Positions 12,379 through 23,092 of a stretch of 64,000 bases of DNA are shown here, piece by piece (the first letter of the stretch is position 1; every line of letters begins with the position of its first letter). Position numbers and translations under genes: made by a program. Source of the DNA: Juglans regia (Eukaryota > Streptophyta > Magnoliopsida > Fagales > Juglandaceae); NCBI RefSeq assembly GCF_001411555.2, contig NC_049903.1, positions 28,219,527 through 28,283,526 on the forward strand, given 5' to 3'. The notes under the pieces were generated by a model. The model had not been told where the DNA came from. It was given only the letters and a program-made list of their open reading frames with translations, and did no database searches.

Positions 12379-12497
12379 CTTTATATGCCATCAACTCGCT
12401 TTCTATTTCTCCCTCTCTCATTCTCGTCATCTTTAGATCTCATATATTCTGATGCATGAGGCCCTTTTCCAGTTCCATTATGTAATCTTTCTTAATG

Positions 12498-12505
12498 ATT
12501 ATAGT
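12498..12505. repeat. Target-site duplication, left (hAT-like element)
   Basis: ATTATAGT, identical to 13340-13347 at the other end of the element. Confidence 0.88.
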
Positions 12506-13339
12506 TAGCGGTGTAATCGGTCCGGTGTGGTTCCAAGGAGTTGCAGACCAAAAATTTTGATCCACATTTTTTTCAGGCCTGACCAGACCGATTACGCCTA
12601 AGGACCAGACCAGACTGTTAGTTATTGGTTTGATTGGTCCAATTGATCCAATTCGGTCCGATTTGATCCATATGAGCTAAAGACATTTTTTTCCTTTTTT
12701 TTTTTGTAGATAAATTAATACAAAAAATTAATTACATTAGTAAAATCAAGATTAAGTGTGCTCTTTAATGTGGATTATGTAATTAACTCATTAAAAAAAT
12801 AATAAATTATATTTATATTTATGATATTAATAGTTACTAACTTAGTACTTTAGTATTCATAATGGTCTATATTAAAATTCTAACATTTTGTATATGATTA
12901 ATGAATATTAAATAATTTAATTGTCCACATATTTTTCATGCTTACTTGCAACTTAAGTATCTTAAAAAAAACTACCTAATTGTTTTAATTAGTAAATAAT
13001 AGAGTATGTATTAACATATAATAACATATATTATCATATGATTTGTTATGATATATCAGTTAATAATTAATAGCATATATTATTTCAAATTTTATATGGT
13101 CAATGGTAATAGATTAGATGAAAATTACATAATTAACTTATACAATTACTATATAAAAAATATTTAAAAAATTTATATGAAAGTGATTCGGTCAGTTTCG
13201 GTCCGGTTCGGCCCAAAAAAAGTGACAACCCTGGACCAGACCAAAAATCAAATTTTGGAGACACCATGGACCAAGATCAAGTGGGGTGAATTCGGCTCGG
13301 TCAATTTTTTCGATCCAGAACGAAAAATTTTCATCCCTA
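12506..13339. mobile_element. Non-autonomous hAT-like element
   Basis: An 834-bp AT-rich element flanked by a perfect 8-bp target-site duplication ATTATAGT (12498-12505 and 13340-13347). Its ends are short imperfect inverted repeats: TAGCGGTGTAATCGG on the left, TAGGGATGAAAATTT as the reverse complement of the right end. Subterminal regions on both sides are rich in CGGTCC/GGACC words. It has no transposase. The 8-bp duplication and the TAGGG-type terminus point to the hAT superfamily. Removing it restores the Copia integrase reading frame across NDYS. Confidence 0.88.
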
Positions 13340-13347
13340 ATTATAGT
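13340..13347. repeat. Target-site duplication, right (hAT-like element)
   Basis: ATTATAGT, identical to 12498-12505. Confidence 0.88.
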
Positions 13348-14524
13348 AAATTTCTCTAGTTATTTCCTTTAGCTCACAAATCTGATGTCGAATTAACATT
13401 TTATCAATTTCAAACATTTGTTGAGCGCCTATTTGGAAGGAAAGTCAAATTTGTTCAAATTGATTGGAGTGGAGAGTTTCGTCGTCTACTTCAATTCTTC
13501 CAAAGTCAAGGCATTTCTCATCATTTAATTTGTCCTCACACTTATGAACAAAAAGGATCCATAGAACACAATCACTGCCATATCGTTGAAACTAGACTCT
13601 CTCTCATAGCTCATGCCTCCATGCCAAAGCATTTTTGGTCTCATGCCCTTTAAGCTGTTTGTTTCCTCATAAATCAACTTCCTTCTCCTGTCATGGATTA
13701 TAGGTCCAAGTTGTGGTTTTTTTTTTTTTTGGGCTATAGCTCATTCCGCAAAGGCTACAAGTGTCTTCGCCACCCTACAGGCCGAATTTGCTTAGCTGGA
13801 AATGCCATCTTTGATGAGACCCATTTTCCTTTTCAAGCACTTCATCTCGACTCCCTTTCATTCTCTATCAAGCCCGCTAAAGCAACCAGCCCACTGACTT
13901 CTCTTCCTTTGTCTGTACTGGTAACAACCGTGGGTTCCGCTGCCTCACCCATTGCCTCACGTAATGTTACTGTACCATCATCTTGTTCACTCAACCATAC
14001 AACTTCTTTGAACTTGTTGTCTGCACCTTTGCATGGAATAGAACCACCACTAACGCCAGCTCCTCAGACTTTTTCAACCGCTCAATCTATCAATCTGATG
14101 AGCAGAAGGCTACAAAATAATATCTGGTGTCCCAAATAGTACACTGACGGTATTGTTCCATACTCTGGCCAAGCCCTTACGCTGACTTATGCTTTTGCTC
14201 CTATGGAACCAACATGTTTCACCATTGCAAATAAAAAGCCAGCATAGAGACAAGCCATGAATGAAGAGTTTGAAGCTCTTCTCTGAAACTGCACATGGTC
14301 ACTTGTCCCTGCCACTTCCACCATGAACATCATTGGCAACAAATGGGTCTACCACCTAAATTACAATGTTGGTGGAACTATCTAGCGCCACAAGGCTTGT
14401 TTAGTGGCCAAGGGGTTTGACCAACAGCCAGGACTCTGCTACAGTGAGACTTTCAGTCCAGTAGTCAAACCAAAAACTATACGTCTCATTCTCTCAATTG
14501 TCGTAATTGGTTGTTGGCCCATTC

Positions 14525-14624
14525 NNNNNNNNNNNNNNNNNNNNNNNNNNNNNNNNNNNNNNNNNNNNNNNNNNNNNNNNNNNNNNNNNNNNNNNNNNNN
14601 NNNNNNNNNNNNNNNNNNNNNNNN
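14525..14624. other. Scaffold gap, 100 N
   Basis: Exactly 100 N separate the Copia fragment (left) from polypurine satellite (right). With 7731-7830 it brackets a block that carries no satellite. Confidence 0.98.
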
Positions 14625-14896
14625 GGAGGAGAGAAGGAAGAGAGGAGAAGAGGGGGGAAAAGAGGAGAGGAAGAATAGTGGAGGCGTGGAGGAAGTGTGG
14701 AGGAGGAGCGGAAAAGAGATGGAGGAGAGGAGGAGTGGAGAAAGAGGAAAGGAAGAAAGGAGGAAAGGAAGAGAGTAGAAAGAGTGGAGGAGAGGAAGAC
14801 GAGAGGAGAAGAAAATGAAAAGAGGAGAGGAGGAAGGGTGGATGAGGGGCGAAAGAGAGATGGAGGAGAGGAAGAGTGGAGAAAGAGGAAATGAAA
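14625..14896 (+). repeat. Continuation of array A polypurine tract
   Basis: This is a G/A-only tract of the same type and orientation as array A. It opens with GGAGGAGAGAAGGAAGAGAGG, which closely matches the sequence just before the gap at 7731. It ends abruptly at the junction with block U. The junction is also the outer end of the large inverted duplication. Confidence 0.88.
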
Positions 14897-15830
14897 GATA
14901 TGTTCTTCTGTGTGTTGCTCATGAGTGGTGAAGAGCTAAAATCAACACTGGATATAACCGAATGTATACATGGGTTGGAATAGGTTTTACCTACCATATT
15001 CCAAATTCCAAATTCCATATACATACCTATAGATTTCTCTGATCCAGAGAAATTTTTGTTCTTTATATATGTATGTAAAGTCAGTTATGGATTTGGTTTT
15101 CTGTCATGCAAGCTGGAAATAGGTATCTTGGTTGTAAAACTCATTATAAATTGAATCAAATCTGATGGACTGGGTCTCCACACATCGCCTAGGCCCTACA
15201 CTAGAAGATCAATTGTAAAAAAATAAGAAAGAAAAAATTGCCCAGACAACTTAGAAAAAAATAAAAAAGGTCAGGGCAGGTGCGGCTATGTGTTGCAAAT
15301 TATGAAATCATAGTGGAGGTGAGAAAAATTATGGAAAATATAAATGAATGCTGGTTTCACATGGTTATACTTTCAAAGCTATTGTTTAGAAGTTTTGTAT
15401 AAGTTGGACTTGGAGTAAGTAGTCTAAATTTTTGCTATGTTTTAGGTTTGCCAAGATGCGTATTTGAATTTATGGCTATAGCAAGTAAGAGCTTGAGATT
15501 CATAAACATTTCTGGTATCAAGTGGGATTCCTGGAGGTAGACTGTATTAATTTATAGAATGGAGCCCAGGAGGCAGAGTATTAGTTTACAGAAGTTATGG
15601 TTATCATTAATATGTATTCACATTTTCTATTTCTGCAACTTTCTTGCATCCTGCCAACAATTTTTTTTTTTCCCTTTCCTTGCATCCTTAATAACTATAT
15701 GAATTTGCATTTTTTATGGTAGGGAAGCCTTCTTTTACAAAGAAACAAGCAGATCTTTTGTTCCCCCAGATTTTGCCGAAGGCTTTCCAGTTGCAATGCA
15801 GGTATCAAAGTTGCTAATTTTTGGTACTTG

Positions 15831-15874
15831 TTAAAGCAGGTATCAAAGCAGATCTTTTGTTCCCCCAGATCTTT
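15831..15874 (+). other. Templated scar replacing part of a clathrin exon
   Basis: The inverted copy has an intron end plus a block encoding [19 protein letters not shown]. In this copy it is replaced by about 45 bp repeating GCAGGTATCAAAG and CAGATCTTTTGTTCCCCCAG from the exon about 80 bp upstream. It looks like a template-switch repair event. Confidence 0.75.
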
Positions 15875-16778
15875 TATGACTTGACCGCTACTGCAATTTA
15901 TAGAAATAGAATCTGTCCAGATCCAATATTTTTGACAGCAGCTTCACCAGTGGGAGGTTTTTTATGCAATCAATAGGCATGGACAGGTGTTATTGGTATC
16001 TGCCAAGAGTTTTTTGTTCATGTTTCCTTCCTGAATGGAACATTTCTTGTAAGAGCCTTGGCATATAAAGTTGGTATCTTGCTCTGTTTTTTAGTGTTCC
16101 TGTCCAGGCTGGGCAGACGCCACCTCTGTTGCAGTATTTCGGGACACTTATGACAAAAGGAAAGCTCAATTCTTTTGAGTCGTTGGAATTATCACCCCTT
16201 GTTGTGAACCAAAACAAAAAGAATCTTTTGGAGAATTGGTTGGCAGAGGATAAGCTGGAATGCAGTGAGGAACTACGGGATCTCGTGATGGTTTGATGTG
16301 CAATTTGAGATTCAAATATATGAAAAACACTTCTGAAACGAATTTATTTACTCATTTACTTTATCCCAATGCTGCCGTATTTGAATTAATTTATTTATTT
16401 TTGTTGTGTTCATACTATTCTGTTCCATTGAAGACTGGATAATGATCTCGCATAGAAAATATACATTAAAGCCAAAGCAACTCCAAAAGTCATTGCTCCT
16501 TTTGCTGAACAGACGGGTTTTGATAAAATTTTGATATATTCAAAACAGGTGAAGATATCTTTTTCTTTTAATCATTGTTGCTATTGTGATTGATTGCATT
16601 AATGTTATTATTATATTATTTATCATTTATTTTTGTATACTTAATTCATGGTCTGATCATTTCATTGTTTGTTTATTCCTTTAGGATGGGTACAGTCCAG
16701 ATTAACTATTCCTTCGTTCAGATCCTCAGGTATTGGACTATATCTCTGTGTTTGTTTGTTTTGTTGTTTTAGTACTTA

Positions 16779-16990
16779 CTAGTTTACAACTCTTTCCACC
16801 TCATTTCATCTAATCTCATCTAATCATTACAACTTTCTCAAATTCACACACAAAATAAAATAAACAATTCAATTTTTTCAAAGTCCAAAATAAAAATAAT
16901 ATTAAAAAAATATATTCTAACAATATTTTATCCAACTTTAAACTTTAATCTCAACTCATCTCATTTGTAAAAACGAACGAGTTGAAACTT
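16779..16990. mobile_element. MITE-like sequence in clathrin intron, left copy
   Basis: An AT-rich stretch with CATCTAATCTCATCTAATCA at one side and ATCTCAACTCATCTCATTTG at the other. It resembles the subterminal words of the MITE at 42939-43913 (CTCAACTCATCT). It sits in the intron between the 16685 and 17233 exon blocks and is duplicated in the inverted copy at about 52738-52965. I could not define exact ends or a target duplication. Confidence 0.5.
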
Positions 16991-17994
16991 GAGCAAATAA
17001 GAAATCCTCTTGGAGCCAAAACTTTTCCTTTCATATGTTTTCCATTTACCTTTTTCTGAATAATTGTGTTGTAGTGTAAAAGTATTATTTTTTGGATAAG
17101 GAGAAAATCTTGAAACCATATTTTGCTTTTAAAAACAAAATCTTTGAACCATGTTTAATCAACTTAATATTTACCCATCTCGGACCTTTTCTTTCTGGAA
17201 CCATGAAGCTAATACTTACTTTTGGAATGTAGGGAGCTGTTAACTTTGCGGTAATGATGTCTCAAATGGAGGGAGGTTGTCGAGTTGATTACAATACCAT
17301 AACAGATCTCTTTCTTCAGGTTTGTTGTCTCTAATGACTTTTGAGTTGGTATATTAACGTAATAATAAGGACGTGTGATTTTCCTTTGTTATTGCTTTAA
17401 TTTTTTAACACTGGCAGGCTTCATAAGGGTAAATAGATTTTCATTTTTGCTTTCAATTCTTTGTGGTTTTAATAGAAGAACCTGATCCGAGAGGCAACGA
17501 CTTTTCTATTAGTGTACATCATATCAAACCAACTGCTCAAATAAACACCTAGTGTTAGTAATTGTGCATGACCTCATCTGGTAGGATAATTCTGTATGCT
17601 TGAGAATTTATATAGGGCTAGCTTCACGCAAGACACCTTGGAATTGTCCTCTTAAGTTGGAATAGGATGGGCTTATGGTCTTTTAACTCCAAATATTCTG
17701 CATGCACAAGTGTGTCAATTGCAAGTGTATTTTCCGTTTGCCTCCTCTGGTTGAAACCATATGAGACTCTTAATTTTTGAAAGATGATTTCCTACTTTTA
17801 TTTTTTGAAGTGTCTCGTTAAGCTCAGTGAACTTTGTTTACGTTAGGTAGTCATGCAAAAAAGCAATACAGTTAAAAACTAATTCCATTTTCTAGAGATA
17901 AATTCATATGTGAAACATGTTAGAGATAATTTATCAGGTAACTGGTGATTACTAGTGTTCTAATCCTTTCATCATTGTTGTTAAACCATTTTTT

Positions 17995-19085
17995 CCTTCA
18001 TAATGTGGAACTTCAAACGTTTTCCTTCATTAACTTTATGTTTGTTATATTTCTTTGTAGATTAATCATATTTTTTCTTTATTTGCAAAATTTGTAATTC
18101 TCTAGGATTGTCTAATAATGCAGGTTTTCTATGTCGGTTGATGTGCTTTTAGCATTGTAGCAACGAACTTGTAAAGATTGATGACAGAAGATACTTGCTA
18201 TATTTATGTATTTTTTAGAGCGAGGTAAACGTATTAATTTTTTCTTATTGATCTATTTTGTATTCTTTGAGGCATTATTTAATGCATATTATGAGAAATA
18301 TTTTTTTAACAGTCAATTACTTCTAAAAGTAACATCAAGGAAGTTCTATATTTTTTTTTATTATAAGTTTTTTCTCTCCTCCACCTCCTTTCATCCAATC
18401 TTCCTTTCCTCCTCTTCTCTTCCTCCTCCTCTTCTCCAGTCTTCCACTCCTCCAGTTTTCCTCCTCTCCTCCACCTTTCTTCCTCCCTCCACTCTCCTCC
18501 TCCTCTCTTCCTCATCTCTTTCACTCTTCATCCTCTTCTCATATCTTCCTCCACTCTTCCTCCCACTCTTCCTCCTCTCTCCCTTCCCCCCCTCTTCTCC
18601 TATCTTCCTTTCCTCTTTCTCCACTCTTCCTCTCCTCCATCCTCTCTTTCGCCCTTCCTCCACACCTCCATTCTTCCTCTCTTTTCCTTCTCTTTTCCAC
18701 TCTTCTTCCTCTCCTCCACTCTTTCTCCTCTCTTCCTTTCCTCTTTCTCCACTCTTCCTCTCCTCCATCTCTCTTCTGCCCCTCCTCCACTCTTCCTCCA
18801 CGCCTCCACTATTCTACCTTTCCTCTTTTCCCCCTCGTCTCGTCTCTTCCTCCTCTCCTCCACCTCTCTTCCTCCTTCCTCCCATCATCTCTTCCTCCTC
18901 TCGTCCTTTCCTCCTTTCTCCCTCTCTTCACTCTTCCTCATATCTCCCCCTCCTCCACTCTTCCTCATCTCCTCATCTTCCTCCTCTTCTCCACCTCCCT
19001 TACTACCTTCACGCTCCCTCTCTTCCTCTTCTCCTCCTCACTTCTTCTTCCTCTTCCTCCTCCCCCTCTCCTCCTCTTTTATTAC
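17995..19085 (-). repeat. Array B unit B1
   Basis: A partial spacer (17995-18367) joins block U directly to the satellite. The pyrimidine tract is about 18368-19085. Its inverted partner is 50641-51365 in array C (coordinate sum 69732). Confidence 0.88.
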
Positions 19086-20810
19086 TACACCTTTATTTAT
19101 CCTAGATATACTATTTGCATGTTATATTTTTAAATATTATATTATTTTTGGTTAGATGTGATTAAAGTTTTAGTATTTCTTTCTCACTCTTTACGGGCTT
19201 TAAATTTTAATTTCCAAACCTTGAGATTTGTAGATCTTAGGCATGTACCAACTTTGATTGGATAGACTTAGTGGCTATAGCCTTCAGTTTTGATACAAAG
19301 GAGGCAGATGCTCTCTAGGTCTATAGATGACATTTTGTACTCATTATTATTATTTTTTTTTGTATAAAATGCTCTTTATAGGTCTTAGTCTTTTATTCAA
19401 GAATAACTTTCATTTTGATGCAAAGATAAAGAGATGAAGAAAGGTTGGATTAGGTACTGATATTGTCGTTTCCTATTCTCCTCATTTAGACGGCAAATGT
19501 AAATAGTTTGATGCAGATTACATGATTAATTCCGTACTATTACTTTTTTATCTGATGACATATATTCTTCGATTATGAATGGTAGTTATGACAAGCTAAC
19601 TACGGTATTCTGCCCAAGGAATCAACATGCATGGTATGTTAGAAGCATTATGTCTCTTGTTGGATTGTTTTTAGGAACTTTCTATTTTATTTTACGTTAT
19701 ATTGTCTTGATAATGTGGAACTTCAAATGTTTTCCTTAATTAACTCTAGGTTTATTAATATTTATTTTGTAGATTAATCATACTTTTCCATTATTTGTAA
19801 AATTTGTAGTTCTCTAGGATTATCTAATAATGCAGGTTTTCTATGCCGGTTGATGTGCTTTTAGCATTGTATCAACGAACTTTGTAAAGATTGATGACGG
19901 AAGATACTTGCTATGCTTATGTATTTTATAGAGTGAGGTAAATGTATTCATATTTTTTTATTGATCTATTTTGTATTTTTTGAGGCATTACTTTTGCAAT
20001 GCATATTATGAGAAACTTTTTTTAACAGTCAATTACTGTTAAAAGTATTATCATAGCAGAAAATTTTCTATATTTTTTTTTATTCTAAGTTTTTTCCCTC
20101 CTCCTACTCCTCCTCATTTCCTCAAATCTCCTCTTCTCCAGTCTTCCACTCCTCTAGTCTTCCTCCTCTCCTCCACCTCTCTTTCTCGTCTCCTTCACTC
20201 TTCCACCTCTTCTTCTATCTTCCTCCTCTCCTCCGCTCTTCCTTCCCCCTTTATTCCTCTCTTCATTTCTTCTTTCTCCACTCTTCCTCTCCTCCACATC
20301 TCTTCCGCCCCTCCTCCACTCTTCCTTCACTCCTCCACTCTTCCTCCCATCCTCCACTTTTTCTCCTCTCTTCCTTTCCTCTTTCTTTACTCTTCCTCTC
20401 CTCCATCTCTCTTCCGCGCCTCCTCCACTCTTCCTCTACGCCTATACTTTTCCTCCTCTCCTCTTTTCTTCATCTTCTCCTCTCTTACTTCTCTCCTCCA
20501 CTGTTCCTTCCTTCTCTCATTCACTCTTCCTCCTCTCTTCATTTCCTCCTCCTCTTCTCCTATCATCCTCCCCTCATCTCTTCCTCCTCTCATCCTTTCC
20601 TCCTTTCTCTCTCTCACCACTCTTCCTCATATCTCCCTTTTCTCCACTCTTCCTCCTATCTTCCAGTCTTCATCCTCTCTTCCTTTACTCCTCTCCTCAT
20701 CTTCCTCCTCTTCTCCACCTCTCTTACTACCTTTACTCTTCCTCTCCTCCTCTCTTCCTCTTATCCTCCTCGCTTCCTCTTATCCTCATCTCCTCCTCTC
20801 TTATTACTAC
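19086..20810 (-). repeat. Array B unit B2
   Basis: The spacer is about 19086-20097 and the pyrimidine tract about 20098-20810. The partner is 48918-49640. A single-base difference (TAA here, TGA there, purine strand) shows that the arms are not perfectly identical. Confidence 0.88.
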
Positions 20811-23092
20811 ACATTTCTTCATCCTAAATATACTATTTGCATGTTATATTTTTAAATATTATATTATTTTTGGTTGGATGTGATTAATTAAGCTTTTAGT
20901 ATTTCTTTCTCACTTCTTACGGGTTTTAAATTTTAATTTCCAAACCTTGAGATTTGTTGAGGAGGCCTTAGGCATGTACCGACTTTGATTGGATAGACTT
21001 AGTGGCTATAGCTTTGATACAAAATAGGCAGACGCTCTCTAAGTCTATAGATGACATTCTGTACTCATTATTTTTTTGTATAAAATACTCTTTATATGTC
21101 TTAGTCATTTATTTAGGAATGACTTTCATTTTGATGCAAAGATAAAGAGATGAAGAAATATTGAATTAGGAACTGATATTGTTGTTTCCTATTCTCCTCA
21201 TTTAGACGGTAAAGGTAAATAGTTTGATGGCAGATTACATGATTAATTTTGTACTATTACTTTTTAACTGACGACATATATTCTTCGATGATGAAAGGGA
21301 GTTATGACAAGCTAACTGCAGTATTCTGCCCAAGAAATCAACATGTATGTTATGTTAGAAGCATACTTTCTATTTCATTTTATATTATATAGTCTTGATA
21401 ATGTGGAACTTCAAACGTTTTCCTTAATTAATTAACTCTAGGTTTATTATATATATTTTTTGTAGATTAATCATACTTTTCCATTATTTAAAAAATTTGT
21501 AGTTCTGTAGGATTGTCTAATAATGCAGGTTTTCCATGTCGGTTGATGTGCTTATAGCATTGTAGCAACGACCTTTGTAAAGATTGATGACGGAAGATAT
21601 TTGCTATGTTTATGTATTTTATAGAGCGAGGTAAACATATTCAACTTTTTTTATTGATCTATTTTGTATTCTTTGAGGCATTATTTTTACAATGCATATT
21701 ATGAGAAACTTTTTTTTATCAGTCAATTACAACTAAAAGTATTATCATAGCAGAAAATTATTTATATTTTTTTTTATTCTAAGTTTTTTCCCTCCTCCTA
21801 CTCCTCCTCCTCTCATCAAATCTCCTCTTCTCCAGTCTTCCACTCGTCCAGTCTTCCTCCTCTTCTCCACCTCTCTTCCTCCCTCCACTCTTCTCCTCCT
21901 CTCTTCCTCATCTCCTTCACTCTTCCACCTCTTCTTCTATCTTCCTCCTCTCCTCCGCTCTTCCTTCTCTCTTCCTTCCCCCTTTTTCCCTCTCTTCATT
22001 TCGTCTTTCTCCACTCTTTCAACTCTCTTCCATTCCTCTTTCTCCACTCTTCCTCTCCTCCATCTCTCTTCCACCCTCCTCCACACTTCCTCCACGCCTC
22101 CACTATTCTTCCTCTCCTCTTTTCCCCCCCTCTTCTCCTCTCTTCCTTCTCTCCTCCACTCCTCATCATCTCTTCTTTTCCTTCTCTCCTCAACTCTTCC
22201 ACCTCGTCTCCTATCTTCCTCCTCTCCTCCACCTCTCTTCCTCCTTCCTCCTTCCTCCTTCCTCCTTCCTCCTTCCTCCGATCATCTCTTCCTCCTCTCG
22301 TCCTTTCCTCCATTCTCCCTCTCTCCACTCTTCCTCATTTCTCCCCCTCCTCCACTCTTCCTCCTCTCGTCCTTTCCTCCTTTCTCCCTCTCTCCACTCT
22401 TCCTCAATTTTCCCCCTCCTCCTCTCCTCCACCTCTCTTCCTCCCTCCACTTTTCTCCTCCTCTCTTCCTCATCTATTTCACTCTTCGTCCGCTCCTCCA
22501 CTCTTCATCCTTTCTCCCTTTCCCCCCTCTTCCCCTATTTCCTTTCCTATTTCTCCACTCTTCCTCTCCTCCATCTCTCTTTCGCCCCTCCTCCACCCTT
22601 CTTCCACTCTTCCTCCTCTCCTCTTTTCCTTTTCTTCTCCTCTCGTCTTCCTCTCCTCCACTCTTTCTACTCTCTTCCTTTTCTCCTTTCTTCCTTTCCT
22701 CTTTCTCCACTCTTCATCTCCTCCATCTCTTTTCCGCTCCTCCTCCACATTTCCTCCACGCCTCCACTATTCTTCCTCTCCTCTTTTCCCCCCCCTCTTC
22801 TCCTCTCTTCCCTCTGTCCTCCACTCTTCCTCCTCTCTTCCTTTCCTTCTCTCCTCCACTCTTCCTCCTCGTCTCTTATCTTCCTCCTTCCTCCCATCAT
22901 CTCTTCCTCCTCTCGTCCTTTCCTCCTTTCTCCCTCTCTCCACTCTTCCTCATATCTCTCCCCCTCCTCCACTCTTCCTCCTCTCTTCATTTACTCCTCT
23001 CCTCATATTCCTCCTATTCTCTCTACCTCTCTTCCTATTCTCCTTCTGGCTTCCTCTTCCTCTTCCTCCTCCCTCTCTCCTCCTCTTTTATT
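20811..23092 (-). repeat. Array B unit B3
   Basis: The spacer is about 20811-21787. The long pyrimidine tract, about 21788-23092, contains a run of about six CTTCCTC heptamers near 22238-22279. The partner tract 46631-47948 has the same heptamer run and identical translations across most of its length. Confidence 0.9.

Larger units (their letters stand above)
7831..12380 (-). mobile_element. Decayed plant LINE (L1-type) on minus strand
   Basis: A non-LTR retrotransposon remnant read from about 12380 down to the gap at 7830. In order it holds an ORF1-like region (about 12378-10430, interrupted by a TRIM-like insertion at 11378-11694), an endonuclease domain (about 10255-9500) and a reverse transcriptase domain (about 9350-7831). 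Many stops and frameshifts show that it is inactive. Its 3' end is lost in the scaffold gap. Its 5' end abuts a Copia fragment on the other strand near 12375. Confidence 0.88.
12375..14524 (+). mobile_element. Decayed Ty1/Copia fragment (integrase to RT)
   Basis: Plus-strand remnants of a Copia polyprotein occupy about 12375-12497 and 13348-14524, separated by an 834-bp hAT-like insertion. The left piece gives a CHQLAFYFSLSHSRH-like pre-integrase segment and YSDA with a stop where Trp of the DVWGP motif is usual. Joined across the insertion, the frame reads FLNDYSKF, then FVERLFGRKVKFVQIDWSGE and IEHNHCHIVETRLSL, which are the three catalytic blocks of the integrase core in degenerate form. 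From 14240 reverse transcriptase follows ([33 protein letters not shown]). Multiple stops are present. The element is truncated by the gap at 14525. Confidence 0.85.
15723..17545 (+). pseudogene. Clathrin heavy chain pseudogene, left copy
   Basis: A fragment of the clathrin heavy chain gene (vesicle coat protein; N-terminal propeller and linker region) with introns retained. Exon-like blocks: 15723-15801 ([20 protein letters not shown]), about 15873-15976 ([14 protein letters not shown], ending in a stop), 16095-16296 ([18 protein letters not shown] ... [15 protein letters not shown]), 16434-16548 ([20 protein letters not shown]), 16685-16729, 17233-17319 ([20 protein letters not shown]) and about 17476-17545 (NLIREATTFLL). 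Most blocks keep AG/GT borders. Disabling changes include a TAG in the 16434 block (LALKIY became LA*KIY), a TAA after GYSPD in the 16685 block, and loss of the first half of the second block. The family protein is about 1700 residues, so only a short internal part is present. Confidence 0.9.

Noticed and set aside
18206..19105. 299-codon frame with a hydrophobic N-terminus, also found inverted at 50576-51526
   Set aside because: The conservation reflects the duplication of the whole satellite block; the frame is spacer plus pyrimidine tract.
22211..22990. Overlapping Glu/Arg/Lys/Gly-rich frames resembling charged nuclear proteins
   Set aside because: Polypurine DNA codes only for Glu, Lys, Arg and Gly; several frames are open at once and there is no conserved start or domain.
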